From Sphingobacterium sp. (GTDB lineage: Bacteria > Bacteroidota > Bacteroidia > Sphingobacteriales > Sphingobacteriaceae), in assembly GCA_031277685.1 (NCBI GenBank), contig JAITLV010000329.1:1-39158 (forward strand): a stretch of DNA of 39,158 nucleotides, read 5' to 3'. Made by a program: the position numbers and the translations under genes. This document shows positions 23,563 through 32,296 of the stretch, in pieces. The notes under the pieces are model-generated. The model had not been told where the DNA came from. It ran no database searches and saw nothing but the letters and a program-made list of their open reading frames with translations. Positions within the stretch are counted from its first letter, which is position 1; every line of letters begins with the position of its first letter.

Positions 23563-24726
23563 TTACTTTGGAACATTACGTTTTCGCTTTTTACCCCACT
23601 TACGATTATACCAAATAATACATCCTGTAACGGGTAATGAAGCGCCCACTAAAGATGCAAAAGAAGCCAAAACTTTTGTTGGCATTCCGCCAATAGTACC
23701 AACATGGATATCAAAATTGGCGCGATAAATTTTTTGACCTATTGACATTTTTGCAAAAGTAGACTCTCCCACTATTGCCAGATTGTTTTGATCCAATTCA
23801 TACCAGGTTGTCAAATCATTATGCCCTGTCGTCGGGTTGAGATAAACGGTATATACATCTTTCGCTTCTTTGGGGTAATTAATTCGCACATTTTGATGCT
23901 GCATGAATGTTCTCCAAATTTCATCATCAGGATAGCGAAAAGATGGATTGGGCAATGTAGTGTCAGAAACACTCTTTTCCGGATGATGCAATCTGGCCTT
24001 ACCGCCTGTAATCAACCAGTGATAACCATCGTCAAACCATCGAAAAGTGAATACAACTCCTGTAACTGTTAAAATAATAGTGATAATAATGGTATAAAAG
24101 CCCAATACGTTGTGAAGATCTATATTAACACGTTTCCAATTCGCTTTCCATTTAATTTTGAAACTTTTATCTTTCGTCGACTTGGTCCATTTAGTGGGAT
24201 ACCACCAAATAAAACCAGTAATTAAAGTGATAAGAAATAACAGGCAATTGGTCCCTACAAAATAGCTCCCAAAAGGCCTTGGCAGCCAAAAAAAACGATG
24301 CCCTGCACGAAGAAAATCATTAAATTTGGTTATTTTATCCTCATTTAACCGATGATAAAGCAGTTCACCGCTGTAAGGGTTCATATACAGATCATGGTAA
24401 TCGCCATCTGTATCGGGACCATAACTCAGCACACAACTTTTATCCCTATCCCTGTAATCCACCGTATACAACCTGCCCAGACCTTTTGGCGCAATATCTT
24501 CCGCAAATTTCTCCGAGGCTCGTTTTAACTCAGATGGCTTTAGGAACCGATGATCCATCTTCTCAACTTTTTGTCCAGGTGTAAAGACAAGTACAATTTC
24601 ATCCCTAAAAGTCCATATTGCAGCGGTAAAACAAACCACAAAAACTACGATTCCCGAAATAAGTCCCAGCCAAAGATGAAGCCAATTGCTGACTCTTCTG
24701 AATAGTGATTTCTTGGATTGTGCCAT
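23563..24726 (-). CDS. xusC: PepSY-domain inner-membrane protein (XusC-like, probable ferric-siderophore reductase)
   Basis: 387 residues. Four membrane helices can be seen at about 20-40, 158-176, 208-229 and 358-378. Two periplasmic PepSY-type segments lie between them. Histidines placed near membrane faces (H17 in NWLHLWLG, H143 in RAGHRFFW, H205 in DLHNVLGF, H341 in DIHVGTIGG) fit the heme-ligand pattern of FoxB-like PepSY reductases. It is the last gene of the sigma-FecR-receptor-DUF4374 unit. By analogy with XusABC of Bacteroides thetaiotaomicron it would release iron from an imported siderophore by reduction. The function is inferred from family and gene order. Confidence 0.85.
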   Translation of the reverse strand: MAQSKKSLFRRVSNWLHLWLGLISGIVVFVVCFTAAIWTFRDEIVLVFTPGQKVEKMDHRFLKPSELKRASEKFAEDIAPKGLGRLYTVDYRDRDKSCVLSYGPDTDGDYHDLYMNPYSGELLYHRLNEDKITKFNDFLRAGHRFFWLPRPFGSYFVGTNCLLFLITLITGFIWWYPTKWTKSTKDKSFKIKWKANWKRVNIDLHNVLGFYTIIITIILTVTGVVFTFRWFDDGYHWLITGGKARLHHPEKSVSDTTLPNPSFRYPDDEIWRTFMQHQNVRINYPKEAKDVYTVYLNPTTGHNDLTTWYELDQNNLAIVGESTFAKMSIGQKIYRANFDIHVGTIGGMPTKVLASFASLVGASLPVTGCIIWYNRKWGKKRKRNVPK

Positions 24727-24787
24727 ACATTTTATAAAATAGCCGCTATACTCCTTCTATCAGTTTAGTACAGCGACCATATGTTAT

Positions 24788-26035
24788 TTATTTTGTTCTA
24801 AAAAGACCATTTACACCATCTACATCATTTACTTTGATTCCTCTCTCAAGCCTTCCAGTTGCACTATCATAGTTATAGATGTAAAAATTACCATCAATAT
24901 CCTTAGTATTTACCGGGAAATAAACTTTTCCCTCATCCGCTAAGATATTCGGAGCTGTAGGTTGACTTTTGGCCAAAGGCAAATCCAATTTGGTCAGTGC
25001 TCCTGTAGCCATATCAAGCACATGAAATTCCTGTACGTTACCAAATCCGTAAGATCCCCAGGTCAGCGCCTTATCCATACGTATTCTGCGAATCAACAGT
25101 TTTCCATTTCCGGCATAACCACCTCCTAATACAGGGTCACCATTTAAATTTTCGGAGAGATTGAAGAAGTATGTTGGATCGACTACTGAAGTTCCCTTTT
25201 TGATGCGATAGATACCATGTGGCTTATCCCAGTTTTGTGCAACCATTTCAAAAGGAGAAGTAAGAATGTATAGGTCATCATTGTATCGAAACGTCTTCAA
25301 TACGCCATTTCGATCATTGCCTGGGCTCGTCGACCGATTGTCTTCGCTATATACCGAATTGTTCATCGCTGGATAGTCAAATACTGCGAAATAGGCTGTA
25401 CCTGTCGCATAATTCGTTTTGCCAGGTTTTACAGCGGCAGGATATTTTTCGTCACCATACCAATATCCAACATGCATTTTACCATCTTTAACTTCTGCAA
25501 ATCCAACGATAGGTCCTGTTAATCCCACTTTTGAGGGAAGATCAAACTTACCTTCTTTGGTCACTGTCATACTTTCGACGTTTAGGATTTTATAAGCTCC
25601 TTGATAACCGTATACCAACAAACTTGTATTATCTATCCACTGATGGTTATAGCGGTAGCCTTCTGCTAAAACAAAAGGTATTACTTTTACAGTTTCCAAT
25701 TTTTGATTGGTATATCTGTATTTACTCAAAGTATTTTCGGCAGATTTATAGGAATAATAATAACCATCTTTTGCAATAAAGGCGAGGAATCCGGGTTCCT
25801 GACTAGTTACATTTGCACCCTTTCCCAAAAAAGAAATTTCACCTGTGGAAAGCGTACTATTTTGAAAAAGATAATTTCCTTCTGGATCCATCACAAGCCC
25901 ACCTACAGCAAATGTCTTTTCGGTTTCGGGTTCAGGATCAGGATTGTCTGTAGTGTTACTTTTTTTACAAGATTGGACTGAAGTGCCTATAAAAAGCGCA
26001 GCTAGCGCCAGTATAGTAAATTTGGTCATGTTCAT
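24788..26035 (-). CDS. xusB: DUF4374 surface lipoprotein (XusB-like siderophore-binding protein)
   Basis: 415 residues (413 from the second Met). Lipoprotein signal with lipobox VQSC at about residue 23, followed by an acidic Asp/Pro/Glu linker (NPDPEPETE) that suggests surface exposure. The rest is a seven-bladed-propeller-like repeat domain of the DUF4374 family, for instance LLVYGYQGAYKILNVES, KMHVGYWYGDEKYPAAV and GKVYFPVNTKDIDGNFYIY. In B. thetaiotaomicron the DUF4374 protein XusB binds siderophores at the cell surface. The gene lies between the receptor (31 nt) and the PepSY gene (61 nt), the same order as xusABC. Confidence 0.87.
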   Translation of the reverse strand: MNMTKFTILALAALFIGTSVQSCKKSNTTDNPDPEPETEKTFAVGGLVMDPEGNYLFQNSTLSTGEISFLGKGANVTSQEPGFLAFIAKDGYYYSYKSAENTLSKYRYTNQKLETVKVIPFVLAEGYRYNHQWIDNTSLLVYGYQGAYKILNVESMTVTKEGKFDLPSKVGLTGPIVGFAEVKDGKMHVGYWYGDEKYPAAVKPGKTNYATGTAYFAVFDYPAMNNSVYSEDNRSTSPGNDRNGVLKTFRYNDDLYILTSPFEMVAQNWDKPHGIYRIKKGTSVVDPTYFFNLSENLNGDPVLGGGYAGNGKLLIRRIRMDKALTWGSYGFGNVQEFHVLDMATGALTKLDLPLAKSQPTAPNILADEGKVYFPVNTKDIDGNFYIYNYDSATGRLERGIKVNDVDGVNGLFRTK

Positions 26036-26066
26036 ATGTGATAATTAATTATGTTAAATGTGAATA

Positions 26067-28727
26067 TTATTGGATAAAATAGCGTAGTTTGAGATTGAAA
26101 GAGCGTCCCGGTTTTTGCAGACGAAAATTATCATAAGCGAGTTCATTCCCGAGATTTCTGCATTCGGCAGAAATATTGTAACGACCATCTCTTAAAGAAT
26201 AAGTAATACCAGCGTGATTAAGCAGCTGTGTTGGAATTATATTTAAAGATTGCGTACTGCCCCAAGCTTCCCAGGTGAGATAGAAACTATGGTAATATTG
26301 GCTTGACCAATCAAACTGCAACCTTGTACCTTTTCCCAACCAATCACTTTTGCCTACAGACAGATAAAGATTACCATATAGCCAGGGCTGATTAGGAATC
26401 ATATTGCCATAGTTGGCTCTAGGCGTTTGTGTTCCATAGACATATTTTTGATTCTGCCTGGATTTTTGATAACTGGCGTTTAATGTAAATTCTAAAATCC
26501 GTGCATATTTGTATTGTAGCTCCGCCTCGCCTCCAAACACAATCACCTTACCTTCATTTAGAAATTGTGAGGTATTGTTACCAGCTGGTATGGTATAGAT
26601 GAAATCCTTAGCATTGCGAAAAAATCCACCGATATCTACACTATAAAAATGCGCTCCCGCTTTGTGAATGTAATCTGTGCTTAAGTTTAAATTATGACTA
26701 CTCTCAGGCTTAATATCTGGGTTAGCAATAATATTTACTCCGTCTCCAAGGACCTCAACAAGCTCAGGTAATCGATAGGCATGCTCATATGAAAACTTTA
26801 CGCCTGTATTTTCATTAATACGGTAGCGGCTTGCCAAACCGTAACCAAAATTATCATAAGCCCGTTTTTGTGCCTGCCTCGGATTTTTCCCGCCTGTCAC
26901 CTCTCCCAGCTCTACCTTGAAATGAAAAAGTTTTGCAAAAACAGTAGTATGAAGCGCATTTCCAAAGGCTTTATTCTGCCAAGATAGGCCCGACACTGAT
27001 TTGGATTGCCCAGAAGGACTAAACACCTTTTGGCTCAGTTCTTCATCGGATTTCTGTCTAGCGTCATTGTAGTTTTGATTGAATGCAAGTTGGTTATTGT
27101 CATTTAAACGGTAGGTCAGATTCAAGCGGGTCAATAAAAATGAATTCTGGTAATTTGTATAGGATCTGTTAATAGAGGCTCCAAATTCACCGTAGTTATT
27201 TTGGTTGCTACGCACTGAACCATCCCACCAATAGGTTGTACTAGACGTATCCACGACAGTATATTTATCCACTGCATAACTTGCAAAAGCGGAAACATTT
27301 AATCCATTTAAAATCAAATTATCTTTTTTATACCGTAGGCTCGGCATAAAATAATCACCATGACGATTGACTTTCCCATAAACGATATTTTGGCTTTGAC
27401 CTGTCTGAAACTCCTTATAATGGTTATTGTACAACATACCGAGAACAAATGCATCTGCCCATTTCCGATTCACATAGCCAACCTCTCCTTGTATCATTGC
27501 CGATTTATACTGATCGTGGAAACGCTTAACGCTCTTCTCTACAAAACGATCGGGACCATCGGGTACTAAAATTGCAGCGTCGTACTTTGGATTGCTATGC
27601 ATCCAATAGTCATTGTCCGAATAATTATAAAATCCTGTCAGCTTAAGCAATAGTCCAGTTGTGTCATTGACAGATTGTGCATTCAGCGAAAGTCGATGTG
27701 TATTGAAGGATCCGATACTATAGCTTGCATCAAGATAACTCTTTGCCCCCTTATTGGTGACCATATTGATACCGCCACCCAGTGCGTCAGAACCTAATTC
27801 GATAGGCACTACTCCCTTGTACACTTCAAGTCTATCGGCCAGATTAACTGGAATATTATTAAAATTCATACCAATACCAAAGTTTTCCATGGGTATTCCA
27901 TCGATAAAAAAACGTATTGCTTTACCAGAAAGGCCGTTCAGCGAAAAGTTAAAATCCGATCCCAGTCCACCGTACTCCCGAATCCGAACTCCCGTTGTGG
28001 TATTCAAAATTTGGTTTACATCACGTGCGGTATTATTGAATTTACTAAGTTCCAGCGCATTGACATTAAAACCTGTTTCTTTGACAACCTGACTAGCGGT
28101 CTTGGCGGCAACATCGACCTGTGCCAATAGTTGCCGATCGGGCTGTAATTCCAGGTTAATAAGCATTGGCGAGGATTCCTTCAAGAAGAGGGGGTGATTA
28201 ATAGTTCTATATCCTATACTACTGATACGGAGCACATATTCCTGGTCTACCAATGCAGAGAGACTATATCGACCGTGGTGATCTGTAGTGGTCTGCATTG
28301 TCCCAAGCGAAACGGATACACCTGTAAGTGGTCCCTCAGCTGAAATAATCCTCCCGTACACCCGTTGTTTCTTTTCGTTTAACAAACCGATAAAAACCTG
28401 ATTACCGTTTTGTTTTAACTTGAGCTTCTTACCCGAAAATAAATCTGTAAGAAGATGATCTAACTTTTCATTTCTATACTTTTTTGAGGTCTTACGATCC
28501 GCATTCAAAAGCAAAGGACTGTATACAAAGGTGCATTGCACATGTTTTTCAATCTGTTGAAGTGCCTGGGATATTTTAATATCATCGAAATCAATGGTAA
28601 CTTTCTTCTCTAAAAGCGAAGTTTGCTGGCCTGATGTATAGGTTGGTAAGCAAAGAGTACACAGTAGTGCGCAGGAAATTATGCGCAGCAAAAAAGCATA
28701 GGGTTGCTGCGCTGAAAATATTTTCAT
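26067..28727 (-). CDS. xusA: TonB-dependent siderophore receptor with STN domain (XusA-like)
   Basis: 886 residues. Signal peptide of about 33 residues (ends TSGQ). STN domain at about 40-110 (VTIDFDDIKISQALQQIEKH). Carboxypeptidase-regulatory-like domain at about 118-195, then the plug (VNQILNTTTGVRIREYGGLG; FFIDGIPMENFG; YKGVVPIELGSDALGGGINM) and a 22-strand barrel ending LKLRYFIQ. The STN domain makes it a signalling transducer, matched by the FecR and ECF sigma genes upstream. With the DUF4374 and PepSY genes it forms a XusABC-type xenosiderophore importer. The exact siderophore is unknown. Confidence 0.92.
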   Translation of the reverse strand: MKIFSAQQPYAFLLRIISCALLCTLCLPTYTSGQQTSLLEKKVTIDFDDIKISQALQQIEKHVQCTFVYSPLLLNADRKTSKKYRNEKLDHLLTDLFSGKKLKLKQNGNQVFIGLLNEKKQRVYGRIISAEGPLTGVSVSLGTMQTTTDHHGRYSLSALVDQEYVLRISSIGYRTINHPLFLKESSPMLINLELQPDRQLLAQVDVAAKTASQVVKETGFNVNALELSKFNNTARDVNQILNTTTGVRIREYGGLGSDFNFSLNGLSGKAIRFFIDGIPMENFGIGMNFNNIPVNLADRLEVYKGVVPIELGSDALGGGINMVTNKGAKSYLDASYSIGSFNTHRLSLNAQSVNDTTGLLLKLTGFYNYSDNDYWMHSNPKYDAAILVPDGPDRFVEKSVKRFHDQYKSAMIQGEVGYVNRKWADAFVLGMLYNNHYKEFQTGQSQNIVYGKVNRHGDYFMPSLRYKKDNLILNGLNVSAFASYAVDKYTVVDTSSTTYWWDGSVRSNQNNYGEFGASINRSYTNYQNSFLLTRLNLTYRLNDNNQLAFNQNYNDARQKSDEELSQKVFSPSGQSKSVSGLSWQNKAFGNALHTTVFAKLFHFKVELGEVTGGKNPRQAQKRAYDNFGYGLASRYRINENTGVKFSYEHAYRLPELVEVLGDGVNIIANPDIKPESSHNLNLSTDYIHKAGAHFYSVDIGGFFRNAKDFIYTIPAGNNTSQFLNEGKVIVFGGEAELQYKYARILEFTLNASYQKSRQNQKYVYGTQTPRANYGNMIPNQPWLYGNLYLSVGKSDWLGKGTRLQFDWSSQYYHSFYLTWEAWGSTQSLNIIPTQLLNHAGITYSLRDGRYNISAECRNLGNELAYDNFRLQKPGRSFNLKLRYFIQ

Positions 28728-28773
28728 ATTTTGCGAAAATTATGGATAAATACTGTTCGGATTTTTTCATAGT

Positions 28774-28812
28774 CCGGTATGTAGTTTTGGTCGACAGCAT
28801 ACCGGTTTTTTT
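28774..28812. terminator. Hairpin at the FecR-XusA junction (U-tract on the plus strand)
   Basis: CCGGTATG (28774-28781) pairs perfectly with CATACCGG (28798-28805) around a 16-nt loop, followed by seven T on the plus strand. Position and polarity match the hairpin at 18419-18451 in the other ECF locus. It lies 22 nt after the FecR stop when read in the direction of the genes. Confidence 0.65.
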
Positions 28813-28834
28813 ATAATTACATTTACTTCTTCAT

Positions 28835-29797
28835 CTATTTTCTGATTGTAATTGTTTTATTTTTAATCGTATAATTTATTCCCGTACTAAACGCCAAACT
28901 ATTCATGATATCCTCTAGGTTGGCATTTTTGAATGTCCCAGTCACCGTTAACGAACGTAATTGCTGAGAGTCAATATTAACTTGAACAGCATAACGTCTT
29001 TCTAAACGCTTGGCGACATTGGCCAAGGGTTCATTCTTTATCACAAAGGAGTCTTCTGTCCAGTCCATGGCGTCCTCTGGAAGTACTTGATTACTTCGTA
29101 CCGCCTTGTGAAAGTCCATTATTCCTTGCATGCCTTTTGTCAGCACCACCTGATCTTTTTGATCATATCGTCCAAAACGTACTTTCCCTCTTTCTACTGT
29201 CATCACGATTTGCGCGTCATCAGCATAGGCCTTTAAATTAAACCGCGTTCCAAGTACCTGAGTGAAAGAGGAGTCGGTATTGACAATAAATGGTCTACGC
29301 TCGTCATGTGCAATATCAAAGAATCCCTCTCCCCGCAATTTCACCAACCGTTGTTGACCATCAAATTTTTCAGGATATTCAAGTTCACTCTTCCCATTTA
29401 GTATAATACTAGAACCATCAGATAATGTTACGGTCAAACGTTGTCCTGCTTCCGTATGTACCTTTTTTAAGACTGCATTGTTTTGGACTGGAACCGACGT
29501 TACATACCGATAGGTGACCCAGCCTACACCAATAATGATGACCAGACTTGCCGCAATAGCTGCAATAGAAGATAAAAATCTATAATTAACTCTTTTAATG
29601 GGTGTATCGACAAGTTGTGCATGCTGTTTCATGTTAATCGAAAGCTTATTCCAAGCGGACTGCAGTTGCTCCCCTTCTCCTGGTGCAGGCTCAACTATCT
29701 GGTCATTCTCTTTTAACCAAGTTTCGATGCGTTTCTTTTCCTCCAAAGAGGAATGACCGCTTGCATACCTTTTTATTTCTTCTTCCGTAATGTTCAT
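28835..29797 (-). CDS. FecR-family anti-sigma factor of the Xus-like locus
   Basis: 320 residues. Cytoplasmic N-terminus (about 1-75). Membrane helix at about 77-97 (IAAIAASLVIIIGVGWVTY). FecR domain at about 115-210 (VTLSDGSSIILNGKSELEYP; RLVKLRGEGFFDIAHDERRP; VLGTRFNLKAYADD). C-terminal DUF4974 at about 245-320 (FVIKNEPLANVAKRLERRY; TGTFKNANLEDIMNSLAFST). It couples the XusA-like receptor to the ECF sigma encoded 138 nt upstream. Confidence 0.93.
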   Translation of the reverse strand: MNITEEEIKRYASGHSSLEEKKRIETWLKENDQIVEPAPGEGEQLQSAWNKLSINMKQHAQLVDTPIKRVNYRFLSSIAAIAASLVIIIGVGWVTYRYVTSVPVQNNAVLKKVHTEAGQRLTVTLSDGSSIILNGKSELEYPEKFDGQQRLVKLRGEGFFDIAHDERRPFIVNTDSSFTQVLGTRFNLKAYADDAQIVMTVERGKVRFGRYDQKDQVVLTKGMQGIMDFHKAVRSNQVLPEDAMDWTEDSFVIKNEPLANVAKRLERRYAVQVNIDSQQLRSLTVTGTFKNANLEDIMNSLAFSTGINYTIKNKTITIRK

Positions 29798-29935
29798 TAT
29801 GAATACATACGAGCAAACCTATATTAATTTAATAAGTCTAAATAAGTTACTCTATAATAACAGTTCCTTAACTCAGCTAAAAGTACAGGTGCTTTTTCAA
29901 AAAAAAACACAACAACCTGTATATCAGTTAAAAAA

Positions 29936-30472
29936 TTATTCAGAACTTATATCATTCAAATTAGCACGAAGGAAAGAAAGTGCATTGCCGATATGCTGCT
30001 TAACAGCACTGAGCGATATACCCAGCTGAAAAGCGATTTGTGAATTATCCAATCCCTGTTGATCACGCATGATGTAAACTCGTCGGCATTGGGGCGGCAG
30101 CTTATTGATAAGCGTTTGTATCCGATCGGAGAGATCATTATAGTAAATTTCGTGTTGTGTACTATAATCAGCCTCGTTATAGCTCAGTAGAGAACTCTGG
30201 AGGTGCTGCTTTTGGTTAGCGGCATCTCTAAAGTTTTTAATAATTTGGAGTTTGGTCGCATGGGTAAGAAAATGCTCAGGCTTGTCAAGAATCAATGTAT
30301 CACGTCGCTCCCAAATGGAAAGAAATACATTATGAACAATATTTCCGGCAATATCCTGATCATTTACTTGACTGTAGGCGATACGGTACATTTTGGGAGC
30401 ATACGCATGATACAGTTCTTCAAAACTGGACTCATCCAGCGTAAGAATTGATATGTTTGTTTTGCTCGCCAT
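29936..30472 (-). CDS. ECF-type sigma-70 factor of the Xus-like locus
   Basis: 178 residues from the ATG at 30472, chosen because a full -33/-7 promoter ends just in front of it; a start at 30496 would overlap the -7 box. Region 2 contains FEELYHAYAPKMYRIAYSQV and HNVFLSIWERRD. Region 4 contains LPPQCRRVYIMRDQQGLDNS and the helix-turn-helix IAFQLGISLSAVKQHIGNAL. It is expected to drive the receptor genes when the siderophore is bound. 138 nt separate it from its FecR gene. Confidence 0.92.
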   Translation of the reverse strand: MASKTNISILTLDESSFEELYHAYAPKMYRIAYSQVNDQDIAGNIVHNVFLSIWERRDTLILDKPEHFLTHATKLQIIKNFRDAANQKQHLQSSLLSYNEADYSTQHEIYYNDLSDRIQTLINKLPPQCRRVYIMRDQQGLDNSQIAFQLGISLSAVKQHIGNALSFLRANLNDISSE

Positions 30473-30493
30473 CGTTTCTCTATTTTCAGTCTT

Positions 30494-30524
30494 CAAAGAT
30501 AAAGCTATTTAGAATGAATTCAAA
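30494..30524 (-). promoter_or_regulatory. Complete Bacteroidota -33/-7 promoter of the sigma gene
   Basis: On the minus strand, TTTG (30524-30521), 19 nt, then TATCTTTG (30501-30494). This is the only promoter in the window where both consensus boxes stand at the ideal distance. It implies constitutive transcription of sigma and FecR by the housekeeping sigma factor. Confidence 0.75.
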
Positions 30525-30632
30525 TAATTGAAAAAATATGTATAATGATATTCGTAAACCACTTATAAATAGCACTTATTATTCTTGTAAAAACGTTGGC
30601 AACAATTCTAAAAAATTACAACATCCAATCTT

Positions 30633-31064
30633 ATGGAGCAAATGATGGAACTTACGTTTATAGTATCCTTAAAGAATGGAAAAAAGATGGATATTAAAGT
30701 TTACAATTCAGTATATAATCTCGGACAGTAAGCTATAATGGTGGTCTGCTCAATGGCAATGTCGACAGGACGCTACTGGATAATGCAAACCTAAAGGAAA
30801 TGGCGACCATCCACTGTACCCCAGCCAGCCTGGGTAATGATCTATTCCCAATAACAAAAAAGCTTTCCCGCGGGGCAAAAACAGGAAAGAGCAAGGTTTA
30901 TAGATGCAGGTAAGTGTGTTCGGATATTGTACTATTGGGGTCCAGTCTTGTGGTCATAATAGGATACATACCCTTTTTCGGAGATTTTCTCTCAATCCAG
31001 TATCGACGACATACAGGAAGAAAGCCAACAGCTTTTATTTTGATTAAAGTGTTTGGGATAACGA
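30633..31064 (+). pseudogene. Decayed open frames between the two siderophore loci
   Basis: Three short plus-strand frames follow each other: 30633-30731 (starting MEQMMELTFIVSLKNGKKMD), a shifted frame from about 30718 to 30909 (SYNGGLLNGNVDRTLLDNAN, ending KSKVYRCR), and a hydrophobic stretch from about 30910 to 31093 (SSLVVIIGYIPFFGDF). Composition is protein-like, but starts, stops and frame changes are scattered. I do not recognise a family. This may be one or two genes that have broken down. Confidence 0.3.
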
Positions 31065-31089
31065 AAGGACACCTTTATGGGGTGCCCTT
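31065..31089 (-). terminator. Terminator-like hairpin after the second PepSY gene
   Basis: AAGGACACC (31065-31073) pairs with GGTGCCCTT (31081-31089), nine positions counting one G-U pair that forms only in minus-strand RNA, with a 7-nt loop. It lies 11 nt past the PepSY stop at 31100. The U-tract is poor (TTTCGTTA). Confidence 0.5.
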
Positions 31090-31099
31090 CTAGCGTTAA

Positions 31100-32272
31100 T
31101 TAATTTAATTTCTTTTTTCTGCGACCCCACCAGATCAAAAAACCTGTAATAGGGAGAGATGTCGCCACTATCCCTGCTAAAAAGGTAAACAGCTTACCAA
31201 ATTGTCCCCACCATTGCCCCATGTGGAGTTGCCAAACATAATTCTCCACTTGCTCGTGAACGTTATCTGGTTCAGCCACTGTGATGCGGGCTCCTGTATG
31301 CTTATCGAAAACGGCTATATCCATATTTTCAGTACTCTTCAGACCTGATGTTCCGCCAGAAAACACATAGGCGCCAGACTTTTCAAGTCTGTAAATCCAA
31401 ATACCGATATTTTTTTTGGCAGCGTATTCGTTACCGAAAAGTTGATCAACAAAAGGCACCATATCAAGTTCCGTCTTCCCTTTGATTGCTTTGGGGAGGT
31501 TCTCCGCCACATGAGTTGTTGATCCGCCGGCAAGTTTTATAGTCAGTTCCCCCAGCGGATGAAAAAACAGTAGCAATCCTGTGGTACTCAATATGACACA
31601 CAAAATCAACGAATAAAATCCATATACATTGTGAAGATCATAATTCAGCCTTTTGAATTTTGCCTTCCACTTGATCGTAAAACTGGCCTGTTTGGTGGTC
31701 TTATTCCATCGATTGGGCCACCAGAGTACCAGTCCCGTGATGGAGCTGATCAAAAAGATTATCGTTGAAATGGCAACGATCCATCCCCCGGCCTTACCTG
31801 CCAGCAAGCTGGCATGCAGATGTGCTGTGATATAGAAGAAATAGATGGTCGTATCGACCTTAAGTACCTCCGCAGTATAGGGATCGATATAGAGATGTGC
31901 CAATTTTTTGCTCTTTCCATCAAATACCCTTGCGCGTATAGAGCGCTTTGGATCCTTAAAAAAGACAAGTTCGGAAATAGCCAGATCAGGACTTCCTTTT
32001 TTGATGGATGTCAACAGCTCTTCACTCGTTGCCTTTTGCGCTTTTACTTCCTTGACAAAACGCGCATCACCGGCACAGATATCCATGATCTCGTCGCCAT
32101 AGACAATGATCGTGCCCGTAAGACAGACAAAAACCAGAATCACACCGGAGACAATGCTCGGCCAAAGGTGTATCCAGGAAATAAAGCGCATGAAAAGTGT
32201 CTTTCCTTTTCGCTTGGGAACCTGGTCCACCGCCGCAGGTCTGGGTTTCAATTTTGGGGTATACGTTGCCAT
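31100..32272 (-). CDS. PepSY-domain inner-membrane protein (second ferric-siderophore reductase candidate)
   Basis: 390 residues. A 25-residue basic N-terminus precedes the first helix (about 38-58, VSGVILVFVCLTGTIIVYG). Further helices are at about 163-185, 218-240 and 362-385. Histidines near the membrane faces recur as in the XusC-like protein: H35 in SWIHLWPS, those of FYITAHLHASLL, DLHNVYGFYS, and QLHMGQWWG. Its stop is 11 nt from a terminator hairpin, and its start is 24 nt after the upstream receptor gene, so the two are co-transcribed. The protein would reduce the siderophore-iron complex brought in by that receptor. Confidence 0.87.
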   Translation of the reverse strand: MATYTPKLKPRPAAVDQVPKRKGKTLFMRFISWIHLWPSIVSGVILVFVCLTGTIIVYGDEIMDICAGDARFVKEVKAQKATSEELLTSIKKGSPDLAISELVFFKDPKRSIRARVFDGKSKKLAHLYIDPYTAEVLKVDTTIYFFYITAHLHASLLAGKAGGWIVAISTIIFLISSITGLVLWWPNRWNKTTKQASFTIKWKAKFKRLNYDLHNVYGFYSLILCVILSTTGLLLFFHPLGELTIKLAGGSTTHVAENLPKAIKGKTELDMVPFVDQLFGNEYAAKKNIGIWIYRLEKSGAYVFSGGTSGLKSTENMDIAVFDKHTGARITVAEPDNVHEQVENYVWQLHMGQWWGQFGKLFTFLAGIVATSLPITGFLIWWGRRKKKLN

Positions 32273-32296
32273 CTCTCTTTTCTTTAAATCTGCAGT

